Source: Nitrospirota bacterium (GTDB lineage Bacteria; Nitrospirota; Thermodesulfovibrionia; UBA6902; DSMQ01). Taken from it: a DNA stretch of 13,766 bases. Under the pieces are notes generated by a model. The model saw only the letters and a program-made list of their open reading frames with translations, had not been told where the DNA came from and ran no database searches. The translations under genes and the position numbers were made by a program. Shown piece after piece: positions 1-6,238 of this stretch (position 1 is the first letter of the stretch; each line of letters opens with the position of its first letter). The stretch lies in contig JACQZD010000153.1 in assembly GCA_016207865.1 (NCBI GenBank), positions 1 to 13,766 on the forward strand. Direction: 5' to 3'.

Positions 1-2
1 AA

Positions 3-1007
3 TATTTTATTCTCTGCGGCGTAGGCATTGACCAGGCGCTTTTTGGAACGGTGCTTCTGTATTTTGCCGCTGAAAAAGCTCTCGGCGAAGGCGGCGACGC
101 CCTTCTCTGGACCAATCTGAACCGGGTAAGCGGAAGCCTTGAACCCACCGTCCTTTCGCTTGCCTTTGTCTTTCTTATGGTTGGATACGGCACAAAGGTC
201 GGCCTGGCACCTCTTCATAACTGGCTGCCTGACGCCCACAGCGAAGGTCCTACCCCAATATCTGCCGTGCTCTCAGGCCTGCTGTTAAATGTCGCGCTAT
301 ATGCGCTGGTAAGGTGCAAGGTGCTTGTAGACGGCTCCACACATACGCATCACGCAGGCAATATAATGATGGGCTTCGGCCTGCTGTCCATATTAGTCGC
401 CGCTTTTTCACTGCTGAGGCAGAAGGATATAAAACGCATGTTTTCGTATTCATCCATAGAGCATATGGGAATCGCTACTTTTGCCTTTGGACTCGGAGGA
501 CCGATTGCTACATTCGGCGCTCTTCTGCACATGCTCGTGCACAGCCTGGCCAAGTCCTCCATATTTTTCACCGTAGGGCATGCATCCCAGATGCACCGGA
601 CGCAGGAAATGGACAAAATTAAAGGCCTTTTCAAGGGCAATGCGCTTGTCGGATGGGGGTTGATGTTTGGGGTTATGGCTATTGCGGGCATGCCTCCGTT
701 CGGAGTTTTTATGAGCGAGTTTCTGATACTGACGGCAATTATGAGCGAGTTTCTGATACTGACGGCAACGATAAAAGACGCCCCTTTGTTAACGCCCTTT
801 CTACTGCTGGGGCTTGCGGTGGCGTTTGCGGCGCTTTTCAGGAGGGTTCAGCCCATGGTTTCAGGCGACGTGCCTGCTTACCAGAAGTCCATGAAGGCAG
901 CGCACGTGCCCGTAATCCTTCACCTAATATTGGTTCTTGTTATTGGTATTTATATGCCCAATTTCCTTAATAACTGGTTTCATACCGCCGTGGAGCTGTT
1001 AAAATGA
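3..1007 (+). CDS. hyfF: HyfF/NuoL-type proton-translocating membrane subunit, 5'-partial
   Basis: This is a polytopic membrane subunit of a hydrogenase-4/complex-I-like complex. The reading frame is open to the first bases of the window (codons from base 3), so the start lies upstream and about 334 C-terminal residues are visible. The GTG at 51 is internal and is not a likely start. The antiporter-like signature (Proton_antipo_M family) is clear: GTKVGLAPLHNWLPDAHSEG, with the conserved membrane lysine, followed by FSYSSIEHMG and LVHSLAKSSIFF. Members of this family move H+ or Na+ through the membrane arm. The segment at 711-770 encodes MSEFLILTA twice in a row, a 10-residue insertion next to the conserved GMPPFGVF, probably within a membrane helix. 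The stop overlaps the next start (ATGA at 1004-1007), so the gene is translationally coupled to the large subunit. The family call is firm. HyfF versus another NuoL/N homologue is inferred from the order and the neighbouring subunits. Confidence 0.9.
   Translation, partial: YFILCGVGIDQALFGTVLLYFAAEKALGEGGDALLWTNLNRVSGSLEPTVLSLAFVFLMVGYGTKVGLAPLHNWLPDAHSEGPTPISAVLSGLLLNVALYALVRCKVLVDGSTHTHHAGNIMMGFGLLSILVAAFSLLRQKDIKRMFSYSSIEHMGIATFAFGLGGPIATFGALLHMLVHSLAKSSIFFTVGHASQMHRTQEMDKIKGLFKGNALVGWGLMFGVMAIAGMPPFGVFMSEFLILTAIMSEFLILTATIKDAPLLTPFLLLGLAVAFAALFRRVQPMVSGDVPAYQKSMKAAHVPVILHLILVLVIGIYMPNFLNNWFHTAVELLK
711..770 (+). repeat. 30-bp in-frame tandem duplication inside the membrane subunit
   Basis: Bases 711-740 and 741-770 are two adjacent 30-base units; the first 28 bases are identical and only the last two differ (TT versus CG). 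Each encodes MSEFLILTA plus one residue. The repeat keeps the frame and lengthens a hydrophobic stretch by ten residues. It could be a recent replication-slippage event or an assembly error. Confidence 0.9.
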
Positions 1008-2575
1008 GTGTACTGAAAGACGCCATAACCCCTGTGCTCGGGGCCGGTGCGGTGTATGATGAAAGACAATATCCGTCTTCCATAATTTCCTGCACCGTGC
1101 CGAAGGAGAAATTTGTTGAGACCGCAAAGGCGATGAAAAAAGTCCATGCCCTTCTGGCCGCGGAATGGGCTTCTGACGAAACGCCGTTTGGCAGGGGTTT
1201 TGGCATTTACGCCTGTTACAGGTGGGGGTCGGAATACCTGATCGTGAAAACAGAGGCGCCGGCTGAAGACCCGGCCTTTCCAACCCTTACAAAAAAGTTT
1301 TTGCCCGCTTACCGCTTTGAGCGGCAGATTAAAAGCCTTATGGGCGTCACTCCCGCAGGGCACCCTGACTCAAGGCCCTGGATAAAATTTGAAGACTGGC
1401 CTGAAGAGGCCTGGCCTCTCAGAAAATCTTTTGATGCGTCAAAGGCAATGCCGAGGGTTACGGGTAAATACAACTGGATAAGGGCAGAAGGGGAAGGCGT
1501 TTATGAAATACCCGTGGGTCCTGTCCACGCGGGGATTATAGAACCCGGACATTTCCGCTTTCAGGCGGTCGGAGAGGATATCATAAATCTTGAGGAGAGG
1601 CTCGGATATGTCCATAAGGGTATAGAAAAAAAGTTTGAATCACTTTCTTGGCAGGAAGGTTCAAGACTTGCAGGCCGTGTATCAGGAGATACAACCGCGG
1701 CACACAGCCTTGCTTATTGCATAGCATTGGAGTCCATGACAGGATGCAGCGTGCCGGAACGGGCGCAGTGGCTGCGCGCGCTTTTCCTTGAAATGGAACG
1801 CATAGCAAATCACCTTGGTGATATAGGGGCCGTATGCAATGACGCCGCCTTTGCATTTATGCTTTATCAGCTTTCCAGGCTCAGGGAAATAATACTGAGG
1901 ATAAATCACAAACTGTTCGGACACAGGCTTATGATGGACCGTGTCATCCCCGGCGGGGTATCGGTTGATATTGATGCGCAGGGAGTGGAGATGATACTGT
2001 CGGAATTGAAAGGGCTTCTAAAGGAATTTAACAAGCTCGTAGTTATATATGATGAAAATTCATCCCTTGAAGACAGGGTGAAGGATACCGGCATCCTGAC
2101 TCCTGATAAGGCGAGAGAACTCTGCGTCGTGGGAATTGTTGCAAGGGCCAGCGGGTTGAATCTTGACTGCCGCGCACAAAACCCTTTCCCGCCTTACGAC
2201 CGCATCGGGGTAACTGTGCCTGTTTTAATTTCAGGTGACGTGCACGCAAGAGTATGGGTAAGGATTGAAGAGATACGTGAATCTGTCCGTATCATACATG
2301 AGATACTAAAGAGCCTTCCCTCAGGAGCAATATCCGCGGACGCCGGCATCCCCTTGCCTGACACATCAGGTTTTTCCGCTGTTGAGGGATGGCGGGGAGA
2401 AATCGTCTACTGGCTCCAGTCCGGGCCAACGGGCGGGGTCAACAGGTGCATGGTCCGGGACCCTTCCGGCGTTAACTGGTTAGGGCTTGAACAGGCTGTG
2501 TTAGGCAATATAGTGCCTGACTTTCCGCTCTGCAATAAAAGTTTTAACCAGTCTTATTCAGGGCATGACCTATGA
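1004..2575 (+). CDS. hyfG: Group-4 hydrogenase/complex I-like large subunit (NuoC-NuoD fusion) lacking Ni ligands
   Basis: This is a 523-residue fusion of a NuoC-like domain (about residues 1-155) and a NuoD/hydrogenase-large-subunit domain (about 165-523), the layout of HycE/HyfG. Recognisable family segments are GHFRFQAVGEDIINLEERLG, VPERAQWLRALFLEMERIANH and MMDRVIPGGV. In NiFe hydrogenases the L1 motif CGxCGxxHS and the C-terminal DPCxxC bind the metal centre. Here the aligned L1 stretch is SGDTTAAHS, with S227 and T230 in place of the cysteines; H234 is kept. The C-terminal stretch SFNQSYSGHDL puts S517 and G520 at the other two sites. All four ligands are therefore absent, so hydrogenase activity is not expected. 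Ehr-type complexes are known to have this property. The start overlaps the upstream stop and the end overlaps the small-subunit start, both as ATGA. The hyfG symbol reflects homology only; an Ehr large-subunit name may fit better. Confidence 0.9.
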   Translation: MSVLKDAITPVLGAGAVYDERQYPSSIISCTVPKEKFVETAKAMKKVHALLAAEWASDETPFGRGFGIYACYRWGSEYLIVKTEAPAEDPAFPTLTKKFLPAYRFERQIKSLMGVTPAGHPDSRPWIKFEDWPEEAWPLRKSFDASKAMPRVTGKYNWIRAEGEGVYEIPVGPVHAGIIEPGHFRFQAVGEDIINLEERLGYVHKGIEKKFESLSWQEGSRLAGRVSGDTTAAHSLAYCIALESMTGCSVPERAQWLRALFLEMERIANHLGDIGAVCNDAAFAFMLYQLSRLREIILRINHKLFGHRLMMDRVIPGGVSVDIDAQGVEMILSELKGLLKEFNKLVVIYDENSSLEDRVKDTGILTPDKARELCVVGIVARASGLNLDCRAQNPFPPYDRIGVTVPVLISGDVHARVWVRIEEIRESVRIIHEILKSLPSGAISADAGIPLPDTSGFSAVEGWRGEIVYWLQSGPTGGVNRCMVRDPSGVNWLGLEQAVLGNIVPDFPLCNKSFNQSYSGHDL

Positions 2576-3084
2576 TAAGAATCCTTCGCCAGATATTCAG
2601 GACCGGCATTGTGACTGAGCCGCTTCCGCTGGAGGCAGAAGCAGAAATTAAGGAAGCCGGTGCAAAACTGAAAGACGCCATACGAAAGCGTTTTAGCAAA
2701 AGCCTGACGATAAGACATGTGGACGCAGGCTCATGCAACGGCTGCGAGCTTGAGATTCATGCAATAAACAATCCGATTTACAACTGCGAAAGATTCGGAA
2801 TTCACTTCACCGCTTCTCCGAGATTTGCCGACATGCTGCTGGTCACGGGGCCCGTGTCAAGAAATATGGAGATAGCCCTTCGCAGAACATATGACGCAAC
2901 ACCCCCTCCAAAGCTTGTGGTTGCCGTAGGCGACTGCGGATGCAGCGGAGGCATATTCGGAGAGTCCTACGCATCTATGGGAGGCGTTGACAAAATCATA
3001 ACTGTAGATGCATACATACACGGATGCCCTCCGACGCCGGCAGCGCTGCTCCATGGAATACTCAGGGCTGTCGGGAACAGATAA
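2572..3084 (+). CDS. hyfI: NuoB/HyfI-like [4Fe-4S] small subunit
   Basis: This 170-residue soluble subunit is of the NuoB/HycG/HyfI family, which carries the FeS cluster proximal to the large-subunit active site (N2 in complex I). The ligand pattern is complete: GSCNGCE (C55, C58), GDCGCSGG (C122) and GCPPTP (C152). C124 is an extra nearby cysteine. It starts within the stop of the large-subunit gene (ATGA at 2572), which implies coupled expression and equal stoichiometry. No HyfH/NuoI-like ferredoxin subunit sits between the large and small subunits, unlike the E. coli hyf order; the large-small adjacency resembles Ehr operons. The intact FeS site beside a Ni-less large subunit suggests a complex that passes electrons to an unknown acceptor such as a quinone or ferredoxin. 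The operon appears to end here, because the next gene has its own promoter-like sequence 30 bp downstream. Confidence 0.9.
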   Translation: MIRILRQIFRTGIVTEPLPLEAEAEIKEAGAKLKDAIRKRFSKSLTIRHVDAGSCNGCELEIHAINNPIYNCERFGIHFTASPRFADMLLVTGPVSRNMEIALRRTYDATPPPKLVVAVGDCGCSGGIFGESYASMGGVDKIITVDAYIHGCPPTPAALLHGILRAVGNR

Positions 3085-3097
3085 AAAAATCTTTTAG

Positions 3098-3106
3098 TGA
3101 TAAAAT
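3098..3106 (+). promoter_or_regulatory. Extended -10 promoter ahead of kinase HK1, leaderless-type spacing
   Basis: TGATAAAAT at 3098-3106 fits an extended -10 (TGn plus a TATAAT-like hexamer). It ends 8 bases before the ATG at 3115, so transcription would start at or within a base or two of the start codon. No Shine-Dalgarno sequence is present. The same arrangement (TGATAATAT, 8 bases, ATG) stands ahead of HK2. No good -35 is visible, as expected for extended -10 promoters. This is inferred from sequence only. Confidence 0.55.
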
Positions 3107-3114
3107 AACTCACC

Positions 3115-4161
3115 ATGTCTTTAAAGAAAAAGATAATCCTCGGCTTCCTCACAAGCTCAATAATTATTGTCGTCCTTATGATTTTTGCCTTTGCCAGTTT
3201 CATTGAAATCAGAAAGGAGATACACTACCTTGAACTGTCCGATAACCTCAGGGGCAAATCCTTACAGCTCAGGCGGCATGAAAAAAACTTTTTCCTTTAC
3301 ATGGACACCGGAGCGATTGAAAAAGTCCATTCCAATTTAAAAGAATTGCAAGCGCTTCTTAATCAGGGCCGGCGCACTTACAAAAATGAGGAGCTCCTTA
3401 CGCTTGAGAAAAAGATAGATGAATACGGGCAGAAATTCAATCACATTGAAACTATTTTTGTTGAAATTCAAAAGCAGTTAACTCATCTTAAACCCAAAAA
3501 TTCACAATACGGTGTATTTTCACAAATCATTGAAACTACATTCTTGGAGCGTCCGCTCGTAAATGCGGAGCTTTTAAAAAGTCTTTTTTCTCTGCGGGAA
3601 GAAAATCCGATTATTAAAAATCTTCAGGCATTAAACACTGAAATGAACGCCATAAGAAAAGACGGCGAGGAGATATTGACTATTTCCAACGATATGGATA
3701 AGTCGGCCAGGGAAAAGGTTGACAAGGCGATTGCCGTATCGCAGACCACGGCGTTAATCCTTTTCCCAATGTTCCTATTTGTGGGACTGTGGGCCTTGTT
3801 CGGCATAAGCCAGAGCACTGTGAGACGTTTAAGAATATTGTCAGGGGAGATAGAAAAAACAGGACTGGGAAACTTTTCCAGTGTTGCGGAACCTACTAAA
3901 AACTGGGGAACGGACGAAGTGGGTCTTCTTATCGGGGAATTCAATTATATGGAAGAGCAGCTTGCGCAAAGCGACAGAGAACTGCTCCAGAGCAAACACC
4001 TGGCCGCCATCGGCACGCTGGCAGCCGGAGTCGCCCATGAACTGAATAATCCGCTTAACAATATATACACAACGGCACAGAGGCTGATCAAAAAATCCGG
4101 AGAAGAGTGTCCTCCGTTTATCAAAAAAACGGACTTCATGATATCTTTGCACAGTCCATGA
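3115..4161 (+). CDS. Sensor histidine kinase HK1, N-terminal part (frameshifted)
   Basis: This is the N-terminal portion of a membrane histidine kinase: TM1 about residues 7-29, a helical sensor region of about 180 residues, TM2 about 212-231, a HAMP-like linker, then a HisKA dimerisation domain with the H-box VAHELNNPLNNI (phospho-acceptor His308). The frame then leaves the homologous sequence at an A7 run (4123-4129) and stops at 4161. The ATPase domain continues in the -1 frame (4107-4667). Joining the frames by re-reading one A gives about 517 residues, against 520 for the intact paralogue at 9794-11356, which places the shift confidently. As read, this product could not phosphorylate itself. 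The start is shared with the paralogue and has no Shine-Dalgarno. The candidate partner is the adjacent NtrC-type regulator. The ligand of the sensor domain is unknown. The break could be a real mutation, ribosomal or transcriptional slippage, or a homopolymer sequencing error. Confidence 0.85.
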   Translation: MSLKKKIILGFLTSSIIIVVLMIFAFASFIEIRKEIHYLELSDNLRGKSLQLRRHEKNFFLYMDTGAIEKVHSNLKELQALLNQGRRTYKNEELLTLEKKIDEYGQKFNHIETIFVEIQKQLTHLKPKNSQYGVFSQIIETTFLERPLVNAELLKSLFSLREENPIIKNLQALNTEMNAIRKDGEEILTISNDMDKSAREKVDKAIAVSQTTALILFPMFLFVGLWALFGISQSTVRRLRILSGEIEKTGLGNFSSVAEPTKNWGTDEVGLLIGEFNYMEEQLAQSDRELLQSKHLAAIGTLAAGVAHELNNPLNNIYTTAQRLIKKSGEECPPFIKKTDFMISLHSP

Positions 4162-4667
4162 GGGTTACAAAAATAGTCAGCGACCTGCTTGAGTTTGCCC
4201 GCGGGAAAGAACCGCAGTTAATGAAAATTGAATTAAACGCCCTTATCGCCCATGCATACAAACAGCTCTCCAGTTCTTTAAACACTGCCAAGGTCCGCTT
4301 TTTGCAGGAAAATGAAATTAGTCAATTATTTATTTCCGCGGACCCCGAGCAGATGGAGCAGGTCTTTATCAATCTCTTCAGCAATGCAATTGAGGTTATG
4401 TCGGGGAAGGGAGACCTGGCCGTAAGGACCGTTACGAAAAATAACAATATAATAATTAAAATATCCGATACAGGCAACGGCATCCCGCAGGAAGCAATTG
4501 ACAAAATATTTGAACCTTTTTTTACCACCAAAGAAAAAGGTACCGGGCTCGGGCTTGCGATTGTATTCAATATTATTCAGAAACATCACGGCGACATTCA
4601 GGTTGACAGCCGGGAAGGCATAGGGACCGCCTTCATCATCACCTTGCCGGCCGGAAAGGAGAATTGA
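4107..4667 (+). CDS. Histidine kinase HK1, C-terminal catalytic part (frameshifted)
   Basis: This frame encodes the end of the HisKA domain (MRVTKIVSDLLEFARG) and a full HATPase_c domain: the N-box around VFINLFSNAIEVM, the G1 motif DTGNGI, and FFTTKEKGTGLGLAI, which holds the G2 box. It lacks the phospho-acceptor histidine and the membrane sensor, which lie in the other frame upstream. The nominal GTG start at 4107 has no ribosome site and lies before the frameshift point, so homologous sequence really begins near 4130. It should be read as the second half of one kinase gene spanning 3115-4667. The stop TGA at 4665-4667 lies immediately ahead of the response regulator, implying cotranscription. 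The catalytic motifs are undamaged, so selection has probably not been relaxed for long, or full-length kinase is still made by slippage. Confidence 0.85.
   Translation: MSSVYQKNGLHDIFAQSMRVTKIVSDLLEFARGKEPQLMKIELNALIAHAYKQLSSSLNTAKVRFLQENEISQLFISADPEQMEQVFINLFSNAIEVMSGKGDLAVRTVTKNNNIIIKISDTGNGIPQEAIDKIFEPFFTTKEKGTGLGLAIVFNIIQKHHGDIQVDSREGIGTAFIITLPAGKEN
4123..4129 (+). other. A7 tract at the HK1 frameshift site
   Basis: Seven adenines sit exactly where the reading frame of HK1 must move by -1 to continue into the ATPase domain. Zero-frame codons are ATC AAA AAA ACG. An eighth A would restore an uninterrupted gene matching the paralogue in length. The tract offers tandem AAA codons for tRNA-Lys slippage but is not the classic A-AAA-AAG heptamer, because the base before the first AAA is C. 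Confidence 0.8.
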
Positions 4668-4672
4668 CGACA

Positions 4673-6004
4673 ATGGCATTGAAGATACTCGTTGCGGAAG
4701 ATGAAGAGATAACTTTGAAAAATATCGTTGATACGCTGAATGAAGAAGGATACGGCGCGTCCGGGACAAAAGACGGCTACGAGGCCCTTCATGTGCTTGA
4801 TAAGGAACGCTTTGACCTCCTTATTACAGACATAAAAATGCCGCGGCTGAGCGGCCTTGAGCTTCTGGAGAAGGTAAAAGAGAAATACCCGGAAACAGAA
4901 GTAATCATAATCACAGGCTTCGGAAGCATCGGCTCTGCGGTAGAAGCCATGAAAAAGGATGCTTACGATTATATAACAAAGCCTTTTGATTTGGACGAGT
5001 TGATCATCCGGGTAAAGAAAATCCAGCAGCAAAAAAACCTCAAAAAAGAAAATATTGCCTTAAAGACTTATTTTAACATGAACAAAAAGGTCACGATTAT
5101 TGCAAAGAGCGAGGGCATGAAAAAAATTCTGGATACCATAGACGGGCTGAAGGACTCCGCATGCAGCGTTTTGCTTACCGGAGAAAGCGGCACAGGGAAA
5201 AATCTGATAGCCAAGATAATACATTCTACAAGCAGGAGACAGGATAAGCCGTTTCTCTCCATCAACTGCGCGACTCTTACGGAGGATCTCCTTGCAAGTG
5301 AGTTGTTCGGGCATGAAAAAGGCGCATTCACAGGCGCCGTTGCATCAAAACAGGGGCTTGTGGAAATAGCAGACACCGGCACGCTTTTCCTTGATGAAAT
5401 TGCGGAGTTGTCCCCAGCCCTTCAGGCAAAGCTTCTGAAGGTCGTTGAAGAAGGCGAATTTTACAGGGTTGGAGGATTAAAACCCCAGAAAGTTGATGTC
5501 AGGTTCATAGCCGCAACAAACCAAAATGTAAAGAACCTTATTTCAGAGGGACGGTTCAGGGAAGACCTTTATTACAGGCTGAATGTCATGGAAATCTTTA
5601 TCCAGCCTTTACGAGAACGCCGGGAAGATATAAAGCCCTTAAGCGCATTTCTCCTGCAAAAACATCTCCCTAAATCCAATAAGAAAATAACAGGGATTTC
5701 AGAAGAAGCGATGGAAATTCTAATGCATTACAGTTTTCCGGGTAATGTAAGGGAGCTTGAAAATATCATTGAACGGGCCATAATAATTGAGAAGAGCGCT
5801 GTAATTACGCCGGAGAGCCTTCCTCACGGCATCAGGGTGCTGCAGATTGAGACCTTAGGCCCTGACCGGATAAAAACCATTGATGAGCATATCAAAGAAT
5901 ATGTTGAAAAGGTTGTCAGGGTGTTTGGCGGCAACAAAACAAAGGCTGCAGAATCATTAGGCATCTCAAGGACCAGCCTCTGGAAAATTCTCAAAGAAGA
6001 TTAG
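4673..6004 (+). CDS. NtrC-family sigma-54-dependent response regulator RR1
   Basis: This is a 443-residue transcriptional activator. The receiver domain (about 1-120) has acidic residues E9/D10, phospho-acceptor D53 (ITDIKMP), a conserved threonine in ITGFGS and lysine in KPF. The AAA+ domain has Walker A GESGTGK (170-176), the sigma-54 contact loop GAFTGA (217-222), Walker B GTLFLDE (236-242) and an arginine-finger region FREDLYYRLNV. A Fis-type helix-turn-helix ends the protein (NKTKAAESLGISRTSLWKIL). The ATG at 4673 is preferred over a TTG at 4664, because MALKILVAED aligns with MSLNILIAED of the paralogue and AGGAG lies 11 bases before it. The gene follows the kinase directly. It should oligomerise when phosphorylated and drive sigma-54 promoters; the repeat-rich gap just downstream, with a candidate sigma-54 promoter, is its likeliest target. 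Confidence 0.95.
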   Translation: MALKILVAEDEEITLKNIVDTLNEEGYGASGTKDGYEALHVLDKERFDLLITDIKMPRLSGLELLEKVKEKYPETEVIIITGFGSIGSAVEAMKKDAYDYITKPFDLDELIIRVKKIQQQKNLKKENIALKTYFNMNKKVTIIAKSEGMKKILDTIDGLKDSACSVLLTGESGTGKNLIAKIIHSTSRRQDKPFLSINCATLTEDLLASELFGHEKGAFTGAVASKQGLVEIADTGTLFLDEIAELSPALQAKLLKVVEEGEFYRVGGLKPQKVDVRFIAATNQNVKNLISEGRFREDLYYRLNVMEIFIQPLRERREDIKPLSAFLLQKHLPKSNKKITGISEEAMEILMHYSFPGNVRELENIIERAIIIEKSAVITPESLPHGIRVLQIETLGPDRIKTIDEHIKEYVEKVVRVFGGNKTKAAESLGISRTSLWKILKED

Positions 6005-6013
6005 CGTTAAACG

Positions 6014-6028
6014 GTTCATATTTTAAAC
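6014..6028 (+). promoter_or_regulatory. Candidate activator-binding site, distal copy
   Basis: GTTCATATTTTAAAC has a partial dyad (GTT...AAC, with inner A/T symmetry). An identical 15-mer lies at 6119-6133 and a one-base variant at 12935-12949. It is centred about 190 bases before the inferred sigma-54 start site, a distance typical of NtrC-type enhancers. Confidence 0.5.
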
Positions 6029-6049
6029 ACTTCCGTATTCTTCCTTGTC

Positions 6050-6064
6050 GTATTTTAAAAATAC
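6050..6064. repeat. 15-bp perfect palindrome
   Basis: GTATTTTAAAAATAC has seven-base arms that are perfect reverse complements around a single central base. It shares the TATTTTAAA core with the 15-mer sites on either side and could be a further operator. Confidence 0.5.
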
Positions 6065-6072
6065 TTTTAAAC

Positions 6073-6085
6073 CAATAAGTTACAA
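6073..6085 (+). repeat. CAATAAGTTACAA box, copy 1
   Basis: This 13-base sequence is identical to 12989-13001 in the other regulatory gap. Shorter CAATAAG matches lie at 6092-6098 and 6137-6143. Its occurrence in both gaps but in none of the coding regions examined suggests a shared control element. Confidence 0.5.
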
Positions 6086-6118
6086 CTACACCAATAAGAA
6101 TAACCCCTCTTTGGCACC

Positions 6119-6133
6119 GTTCATATTTTAAAC
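6119..6133 (+). promoter_or_regulatory. Candidate activator-binding site, proximal copy
   Basis: This is an exact second copy of GTTCATATTTTAAAC. Its centre is about 84 bases upstream of the start site inferred from the sigma-54 element at 6185-6200. The related site at 12935-12949 sits about 88 bases upstream of its own inferred start site, so the geometry is conserved. Confidence 0.55.
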
Positions 6134-6148
6134 GCTCAATAAGTTTCA

Positions 6149-6170
6149 TTTTAAAAATCTTTTAAAAATC
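6149..6170 (+). repeat. 11-bp tandem repeat TTTTAAAAATC
   Basis: Two copies lie directly end to end (6149-6159 and 6160-6170). The period is about one helical turn, so A-tracts would be phased on one face of the DNA. It lies between the proximal enhancer-like site and the promoter and may bend the DNA, a feature often found between NtrC-type enhancers and sigma-54 promoters. Confidence 0.5.
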
Positions 6171-6184
6171 AATGCGTTATCGTC

Positions 6185-6200
6185 AAGCACCATTTATGCA
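6185..6200 (+). promoter_or_regulatory. Candidate sigma-54 promoter for the USP-like/TauE operon
   Basis: AAGCAC, six bases, then TGCA matches the -24/-12 pattern (TGGCAC-N5-TTGCA) with correct spacing and an intact GC at -12. The -24 box is imperfect, with AA in place of TG. The -12 GC ends 39 bases before the ATG at 6239. The candidate sigma-54 element of the paralogous gene sits 37 bases before its ATG. A sigma-54 activator gene lies immediately upstream. Confidence 0.45.
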
Positions 6201-6238
6201 ATAGATAGGGTATAAATGAAAACAATTGGGAGGTAAAA

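Larger units (their letters stand above)
6005..6238 (+). promoter_or_regulatory. AT-rich regulatory gap upstream of the USP-like/TauE operon
   Basis: These 234 bases contain no convincing gene. They hold two copies of GTTCATATTTTAAAC (6014-6028, 6119-6133), a palindrome (6050-6064), three CAATAAG boxes (6073, 6092, 6137), an 11-bp tandem repeat (6149-6170) and a candidate sigma-54 promoter (6185-6200). A lone TGGCAC at 6112 has no matching -12 element. Motifs recur in the equivalent gap at 12794-13055, so this is best read as an enhancer/promoter region bound by the neighbouring NtrC-type activators. No clear intrinsic terminator for RR1 was seen. Confidence 0.7.

Noticed and set aside
51..53. 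GTG at 51 as the start of the HyfF-like gene
   Set aside because: The frame is open to the window edge with family-like hydrophobic sequence upstream; there is no ribosome site.
967..1363. Reverse-strand open frames opposite the large-subunit gene and similar antisense frames elsewhere
   Set aside because: They lie wholly inside well-supported genes, have no ribosome sites and show no recognisable protein features.
4122..4128. Classic programmed -1 slippery heptamer at the HK1 frameshift
   Set aside because: The zero-frame heptamer is C AAA AAA, not X XXY YYZ, and I saw no clear downstream hairpin or upstream stimulatory Shine-Dalgarno; slippage remains possible but unproven.
4664..4672. 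TTG start for RR1
   Set aside because: The Shine-Dalgarno would be only two bases away, and alignment with RR2 starts at the ATG at 4673.
6112..6127. TGGCAC as the -24 element of a sigma-54 promoter
   Set aside because: The -24 box is perfect, but the -12 position reads ATATT with no GC, and it overlaps the proximal enhancer-like site.
6005..6238. CRISPR-like or phage-attachment repeat array
   Set aside because: The repeats are short (11-15 bp), irregularly spaced and match promoter/enhancer geometry; no spacers, cas genes, integrase or tRNA are present.
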